This document shows, one piece after another, positions 50,619 to 54,835 of a stretch of DNA of 54,835 nucleotides. The stretch comes from Anaerolineae bacterium (GTDB lineage: Bacteria > Chloroflexota > Anaerolineae > Aggregatilineales > UBA2796). The stretch covers positions 1-54,835 of the forward strand of contig JAHBVK010000044.1 of the NCBI GenBank assembly GCA_019637555.1. The letters are read 5' to 3'. Position numbers and translations under genes: made by a program. Each line of letters opens with the position of its first letter. Position 1 is the first letter of the stretch. The notes beneath the pieces are model-generated. The model saw only the letters and a program-made list of their open reading frames with translations, was not told the origin of the DNA and ran no database searches.

Positions 50619-52156
50619 AAGTCATTACGCTGGTCGCGGCGGGGATCGCTGGTTGGTTCTTTGGGACGCGACGGGGACGTAAAGTGCTGCTGGCAGAACA
50701 AGAAGAAATGATCGCTTCCAAACGCAAGATCTCTGAAGAAGAATCGGCGCGCTTGTTTTCGGAAGCGGATGCGCGGGCTAAACAGGTGGAAATTAGAGCG
50801 CGTGACGAGGCGCTAAAACTGACTAATGACGCAGAAGAGTCGATCAAACGCCGACGCGCTGAGGTAGATCGAGAAGTCGAGCGGGTGGATCGCCGTCGTG
50901 AAGAACTGGATCGCAAACTGGAGCGCGTCGATCTGCGTGACCGCGAACTGAACAAGCGGCAAAGTCTGCTGGATAAGCGTAAGCAAGACCTCGATAAAGT
51001 GTTCGAGGAACGCAAAATTGAACTAGAACGCGTGGCGCAGATGACCCGCGATGAAGCACGCGGCGAGCTATTGGCAGCAGTAGAAACTGAGACGCGCGGG
51101 GATATGGCTCGGCGGATGCGCGAGTTAGAGGAAGAATTGAAATCTGAGGCGGATCGCCGTGCCCGCGATGTAATCGCACTGGCGATTCAGCGTCTAGCGT
51201 CCGATCAGGTCAGCGAACTCACGGTCAGCGTGGTCGCCCTACCCTCCGATGAAATGAAAGGTCGGATCATCGGGCGCAACGGGCGCAATATTCGCGCCTT
51301 TGAGCAAGCAACTGGTGTTGACGTAGTGGTGGATGACACGCCGGAAGCAGTGACTATCTCCAGCTTCGATCCGGTGCGTCGTGAAGTCGCCCGTCGTGCC
51401 TTGAGCAAATTGGTGCTCGATGGACGCATCCATCCGGCGCGTATCGAGAAGTTGGTGGATGACGCCCGCAAAGAAGTGGAGCGTGTCATCCGCGAAGAAG
51501 GTGAAGCAGCAGCATATCAAGCAGGCGTGCCCGGACTGCATCCTGAGATTATCAAGATGTTGGGACGGCTCAAGTTCCGCACCAGCTTTGGTCAGAATCA
51601 GCACGCACACAGCATCGAGACGGCGCATCTGGCGGGCATGATCGCTTCCGAGTTGGGTGCCGATGTGCAGATCGCCAAGATGGGCGGTTTGCTGCATGAC
51701 CTCGGTAAGGCGATGGATCACGAGATCGAAGGCACGCATGCACTGATTGGTGCGGAGTTCGTCAAGCGTTACGGCGTCTCGGATCGGGTGGTTAACGCGA
51801 TTGCCGCGCATCATCACGAGGTTGAGCAGGAATATGTCGAGTCGATCATCGTAGAAGCGGCAGATGCCATCAGCGGTGCGCGTCCCGGCGCTCGGCGTGA
51901 GAGCATGGAAACGTACATTAAGCGCGTCCGCACGCTGGAGGAGATCGCCAACTCCTTCGAGGGCGTCGAGGCAAGTTACGCGCTGCAAGCCGGACGCGAA
52001 GTGCGCGTGATCGTGCGCCCTGATACGGTGGACGATCTAGCGGCGATGCGTATCTCCCGCGAGGTCGCCAAACGCATTGAGGAAACGATGCAGTATCCCG
52101 GTCAGATCAAGGTGCAGGTGATCCGCGAGACGCGCTCGGTGGAGTACGCGAAGTAA
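50573..52156 (+). CDS. rny: Ribonuclease Y
   Basis: A 527-residue membrane-anchored endoribonuclease that starts mRNA decay. An N-terminal helix (about 6-28; LPIILLLEVITLVAAGIAGWF) precedes a long charged coiled coil (about 40-205). A KH domain (about 220-285) has GRIIGRNGRNIRAFE. The HD domain carries His375-Asp376 (LLHDLGKAMDHE) and AHHHEVE. The end ISREVAKRIEETMQYPGQIKVQVIRE is standard. Length is as usual. ATG at 50588 is an alternative start that would escape the leader hairpin. Terminator at 52187. Confidence 0.96.
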   Translation: MDVPNMDTLPIILLLEVITLVAAGIAGWFFGTRRGRKVLLAEQEEMIASKRKISEEESARLFSEADARAKQVEIRARDEALKLTNDAEESIKRRRAEVDREVERVDRRREELDRKLERVDLRDRELNKRQSLLDKRKQDLDKVFEERKIELERVAQMTRDEARGELLAAVETETRGDMARRMRELEEELKSEADRRARDVIALAIQRLASDQVSELTVSVVALPSDEMKGRIIGRNGRNIRAFEQATGVDVVVDDTPEAVTISSFDPVRREVARRALSKLVLDGRIHPARIEKLVDDARKEVERVIREEGEAAAYQAGVPGLHPEIIKMLGRLKFRTSFGQNQHAHSIETAHLAGMIASELGADVQIAKMGGLLHDLGKAMDHEIEGTHALIGAEFVKRYGVSDRVVNAIAAHHHEVEQEYVESIIVEAADAISGARPGARRESMETYIKRVRTLEEIANSFEGVEASYALQAGREVRVIVRPDTVDDLAAMRISREVAKRIEETMQYPGQIKVQVIRETRSVEYAK

Positions 52157-52186
52157 GCAACGGTTACAGAATAATCGCTTGGTAGA

Positions 52187-52209
52187 GGGAGTCGTAATGA
52201 CTCCCTTTT
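52187..52209 (+). terminator. Rho-independent terminator of rny
   Basis: GGGAGTC (52187-52193) pairs with GACTCCC (52199-52205), followed by TTTT. Nearly the same hairpin is used after the META-domain gene at 54350. Confidence 0.8.
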
Positions 52210-52394
52210 GATTTGCTTAACTTTACCAATTTACTAGTAAAAAGTTTCACAAAGCCCTCGCAATTAGCTGATGCTATATGATGCTTGATTATAAACAGTA
52301 CTATACTGAATCATAGAGACCATGACCGCAAACGGCAGCCGTGGCCCTGTTACTCATTTCTTTTGTGAAATAGTAAAGGAAGGTCGGTCTAACT

Positions 52395-53018
52395 ATGTCG
52401 CGCAAATTCGTTGCTATAGTCATTCTTTCTCTTTGTTTAGCTGGTCTCGTTTCGGGCACACCTGCACGCGCCCTCAGTGTAGCAGGCGGTTATATGCGCC
52501 CGACCTGTACCAACGTAGCCATTAACATGACCTATCACGTCAGCCGCGATAACACTGGTGACGGTACTGGTCGTGAGCACTATGGCTACATCGTTACAGA
52601 TGGTAATGGAACAGTTTTAGCACAACAAAACTACACTGACGCCTTCAACGGCACGGATAATTACACACTTCCTTACGCAGTGTTACCCGCTGCCAACCCC
52701 ATCATTGCCAAGTTTAGGAGCTTCGCCGGAAATGGCTTGCCCGACGAAGTGTATTACGTCACTAGTTACGATTGTGCTGGACTCCCAAGCACAGCGAAGG
52801 GCATCACCAGCGGCTTTGAACTACGCACCATCACCTGCGATGTGGCAGTGTTCGATGCCCCCGGTGGTACACCTGTTTCCAACGGTGCAAAGATCATCGC
52901 CGGACAGACATGGTATGTAAATACGAAGCCAGTGAAGGGTGCCGATGGTAAATCGTGGACGGAGATATACGTCTCAGGCGATACCAATGGCTATATCCCG
53001 ACCTATTGCGTTAGCTAG
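52395..53018 (+). CDS. Secreted protein with C-terminal SH3-like domain
   Basis: A 207-residue exported protein. The signal peptide is about 1-26 (VAIVILSLCLAGLVSGTPARA). A beta-rich domain (about 28-130; MTYHVSRDNTGDGTGREHYGYIV, TYTLPYAVLP-like strands) with paired cysteines is of no known family. The last 65 residues look like an SH3-type fold (CDVAVFDAPGGTPVSNGAKI, WTEIYVSGDTNGYIPTYC). AAAGGAAGG lies about 12 bases before the ATG. Its own terminator is at 53062. The next gene also encodes a small secreted domain protein; a shared role is not visible. Confidence 0.8.
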   Translation: MSRKFVAIVILSLCLAGLVSGTPARALSVAGGYMRPTCTNVAINMTYHVSRDNTGDGTGREHYGYIVTDGNGTVLAQQNYTDAFNGTDNYTLPYAVLPAANPIIAKFRSFAGNGLPDEVYYVTSYDCAGLPSTAKGITSGFELRTITCDVAVFDAPGGTPVSNGAKIIAGQTWYVNTKPVKGADGKSWTEIYVSGDTNGYIPTYCVS

Positions 53019-53061
53019 CAAACTGCTGGTCTAATTAGCGCGATAGCACAACTTGATACGG

Positions 53062-53095
53062 AGCGCCTCTAGCAATTCAAGGCTAGAGGCGCTTT
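53062..53095 (+). terminator. Rho-independent terminator of the secreted SH3 gene
   Basis: AGCGCCTCTAGC (53062-53073) pairs with GCTAGAGGCGCT (53082-53093), then TTCATTT. Confidence 0.82.
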
Positions 53096-53207
53096 CATTT
53101 CCCCCAACGCCGACCATCAAGAAGGCAACGTCGGTCTCAAACTTGCGCGAAGGTAACTTTTCAACTAATTATTGGTATGTAGCAAGCGCTAAGGAGGATA
53201 AAACATC

Positions 53208-54323
53208 ATGGGCAGATTTCTCCGCATTGTGTTGCTAGTGTTGCTTCTACTACCACTCTCATCGCGGTTCGCCGCTGCTCAGACTGATCCTGCCGAACTT
53301 ATCGGCATTGATTGGCACTGGGCAACCTTCGAGGGGACGAATGGCGACTTGGTCTTCGTCGAGGAGCAGGAAACCTACACACTTCTGCTCAACGCCGACG
53401 GCACGATTAGCGTGCGGGCGGACTGCAACGTCGGTGGTGGCACACACAGCATTGACGGCGACACGGTTACGATCACCGTGACGTACATCACCCAAGCAGC
53501 CTGCGCGGAAGAGTCGCTGTCCACGGAATTCATCGATTATCTCGGCAAAGTCAGCAGTTACAGTCTCAATGGCAATGAACTGGTTTTTACCCTCAAGGAT
53601 GAAGAAGGCGTCCTTTATTTATATGGTTATACCGCCGCTACTGACTACTACAATCGCAATTGGGGCTGGACCGATTACACTGCGGCGGATGGCAGTATCA
53701 CCACCATAGATAATCCAGAGAGTTACAGCATCTGGCTTGCCGCCGATAATACGTACTCGCTGTACCTTGATTGCGGTTCGGGCAGCGGCTATATCACTGA
53801 CAGCGAAGGCGTGCTGACCTTCACGCCAGTCGTAGCGAACAACACCGAGTGCGGCGAAGGGTCGCTGGCGGCGCAGTTTATGGAGCAGTTCGCCAAGGCA
53901 AACAGCCTGAAATTTGAAAACGGCACGTTGACCATAGGATTGAGTGACGGTGGATCGCTGCATTTTCAGGCGCTTGATCAGACGCTTATCGGTGTGCAAT
54001 GGCGCTGGCAGCGCTTCGAGGGATCGGATGGCTCCACCCTCACCGTCTCCAATCCAGAGCGTTACTCTCTGCTGCTTAATGAGGATGGAACAGTCAGTGT
54101 GCAAGCGGATTGCAACGTTGGCGGTGGTACATACACCTCAGACTCTAGCGCCCTCAAGATCGAATTGGGAGCAATGACGCTGGCAGCGTGTGCAGGTGAA
54201 TCGCTATCACAGCGGTACGTGGATTATCTAGCAAACGTCAGTACCTACGTGTTTCAGGATGGAATGCTGGTACTGAATCTGGCTGCCGATACGGGCAACA
54301 TGATCTTTAGCCCCACACCGTGA
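53208..54323 (+). CDS. Secreted protein with three META (HslJ-like) domains
   Basis: A 371-residue exported protein. The signal peptide is about 1-24 (IVLLVLLLLPLSSRFAAA). Three domains of about 110 residues follow (about 29-135, 145-255, 258-371). Each opens with a Trp-rich strand (IDWHWATFEG, NWGWTDYTA, VQWRWQRFEG), then a YxLLLNADGT-like hairpin, and a cysteine pair; domains 1 and 3 share DCNVGGGT and AAC-xE-ESLS almost exactly, while domain 2 is diverged (DCGSGSG, ECGEGSLA). META domains occur in HslJ, linked to heat and novobiocin resistance; the molecular role is unknown. AAGGAGG stands about ten bases before the ATG. Confidence 0.85.
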   Translation: MGRFLRIVLLVLLLLPLSSRFAAAQTDPAELIGIDWHWATFEGTNGDLVFVEEQETYTLLLNADGTISVRADCNVGGGTHSIDGDTVTITVTYITQAACAEESLSTEFIDYLGKVSSYSLNGNELVFTLKDEEGVLYLYGYTAATDYYNRNWGWTDYTAADGSITTIDNPESYSIWLAADNTYSLYLDCGSGSGYITDSEGVLTFTPVVANNTECGEGSLAAQFMEQFAKANSLKFENGTLTIGLSDGGSLHFQALDQTLIGVQWRWQRFEGSDGSTLTVSNPERYSLLLNEDGTVSVQADCNVGGGTYTSDSSALKIELGAMTLAACAGESLSQRYVDYLANVSTYVFQDGMLVLNLAADTGNMIFSPTP

Positions 54324-54349
54324 TCGTCAGTCGGTTGGTTGGAGAAGGA

Positions 54350-54376
54350 GGGAGTCGCAGTGACTCCCTTTTGTCT
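54350..54376 (+). terminator. Rho-independent terminator of the META-domain gene
   Basis: GGGAGTC pairs with GACTCCC around GCAGT, followed by CTTTTGTCTT-type T-rich sequence. It is almost the same as the rny terminator. Confidence 0.75.
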
Positions 54377-54387
54377 TCATATTGGAG

Positions 54388-54570
54388 TTATTGCGCTACG
54401 GCAGTCTTTGTTTGTATTCTCATCGTCGCTGCTGGGCTATTTGGATCAATAGGTACTAGTAGATCAGCAGGTTTGTGCCAATAATACGCTTTTATTGCAG
54501 CATCCAGTATGTAGAGTGATGAAACGACAATTACTAGTATCAAAATAAGGACGATCAATCTAAATCTCAT
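54388..54570 (-). CDS. Small single-pass membrane protein
   Basis: A 60-residue protein with one N-terminal membrane helix (about 4-26; RLIVLILILVIVVSSLYILDA) and a short outside tail with Pro-Asp-Pro and Thr (VPIDPNSPAATMRIQTKT). No family is recognised. The ATG at 54570 has AAAGG four to five bases upstream; a longer frame starts at 54597. It converges on the META gene and is divergent from the gene cut by the right edge. Confidence 0.6.
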   Translation of the reverse strand: MRFRLIVLILILVIVVSSLYILDAAIKAYYWHKPADLLVPIDPNSPAATMRIQTKTAVAQ

Positions 54571-54631
54571 TGAAGCCTTTCGTTTGAAAATAACCATATG
54601 ACCATCCTAATGACGGTAGGCATTCTATAAA

Positions 54632-54835
54632 GTGACAATTTTTGATAGTAGTCCATTCCTTCAGAATCTAGGCGAATCTATTACTTGGTGCAAGCATCGG
54701 CTTCAACAGGATTGGAGTAGCGACTTGTTACGAAGTGTAATGTATTTGTCTGATGAGGCACTTCATCCTCTCAATACTTGGGACGTTATAGAACAGATTG
54801 CCACTGAGATTTTTGTAGCTCGCAGAGCACTAATT
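54632..54835 (+). CDS. Unknown protein, cut by the right window edge
   Basis: A GTG-started frame stays open for 68 codons to the end of the window. The start (VTIFDSSPFLQNLGESITWC) and the following helix-rich part (HRLQQDWSSDLLRSVMYLSDEALHPLNTWDVIEQIATEIF) look like a real soluble protein. GGTAGG lies about 12 bases upstream, and an in-frame TAG at 54617 limits the start. No family is recognised from this fragment. AT content is a little higher than in the neighbours. Confidence 0.55.
   Translation, partial: MTIFDSSPFLQNLGESITWCKHRLQQDWSSDLLRSVMYLSDEALHPLNTWDVIEQIATEIFVARRALI

Noticed and set aside
51239..51988. A 249-codon minus-strand frame within rny
   Set aside because: Antisense to the KH and HD domains of RNase Y; no start signals and no family resemblance.

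Overview
The window looks like a chromosomal piece of a Chloroflexota bacterium, most likely of the Anaerolineae type. This is an inference from content, not from a marker gene: extracytoplasmic SH3 proteins, long Thr/Pro stalks on surface proteins, a DUF5679 zinc ribbon, DUF2723 membrane proteins, tandem FemAB-type transferases, an LPGTG-type surface anchor and moderate GC. No phage, transposase, plasmid function or CRISPR array is seen, and almost every gene has a plausible ribosome binding site or translational coupling, so this reads as ordinary core chromosome with some lineage-specific genes.

Left part (1-17.3 kb): a PDZ-7TM-GAF sensor runs off the left edge; then OsmC, an SDR reductase, and a MurJ / nucleotidyltransferase pair on the minus strand; then an M3 peptidase. 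A minus-strand oligopeptide ABC operon (D-F-C-lipoprotein-B, without a binding protein) is followed upstream by lysS and an orphan branched-chain-type binding protein with SH3 and CARDB domains.

Middle part (17.3-32.9 kb): a tandem-domain adenylyl cyclase whose two halves appear to share one active site; a secreted SH3 protein and an MFS exporter that both end in the same palindromic element; a fructosamine kinase-like protein; a coupled pair with an M23 peptidase-SH3-glycosidase fusion; an NHL-repeat protein; a CPBP protease; two serine tRNAs; a metallophosphoesterase with SbcC; HU; and an isoaspartyl peptidase.

Right part (33-54.8 kb): a likely envelope/glycan cluster (MFS, DUF2723 GT-C-like protein, lipoprotein, sugar-nucleotide epimerase); a 6S RNA with promoter and terminator; an MBL hydrolase; a TPR-membrane-Thr/Pro protein coupled to two overlapping FemAB genes; a VOC protein; a DUF5679 zinc ribbon; an RPQTG-repeat protein; a beta-helix surface protein with an LPGTG tail; a secreted TIM-barrel-like protein; a phosphoesterase; RNase Y with a structured leader; a secreted SH3 protein and a triple-META protein. 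A new gene runs off the right edge.

The strongest candidates for unusual biology are the split-site cyclase, the peptidase-glycosidase fusion, two families of short dispersed repeats, the binding-protein-less peptide transporter with an embedded lipoprotein, the RNase Y leader, and the set of cell-wall genes that together suggest a bridged peptidoglycan with sortase-anchored proteins.
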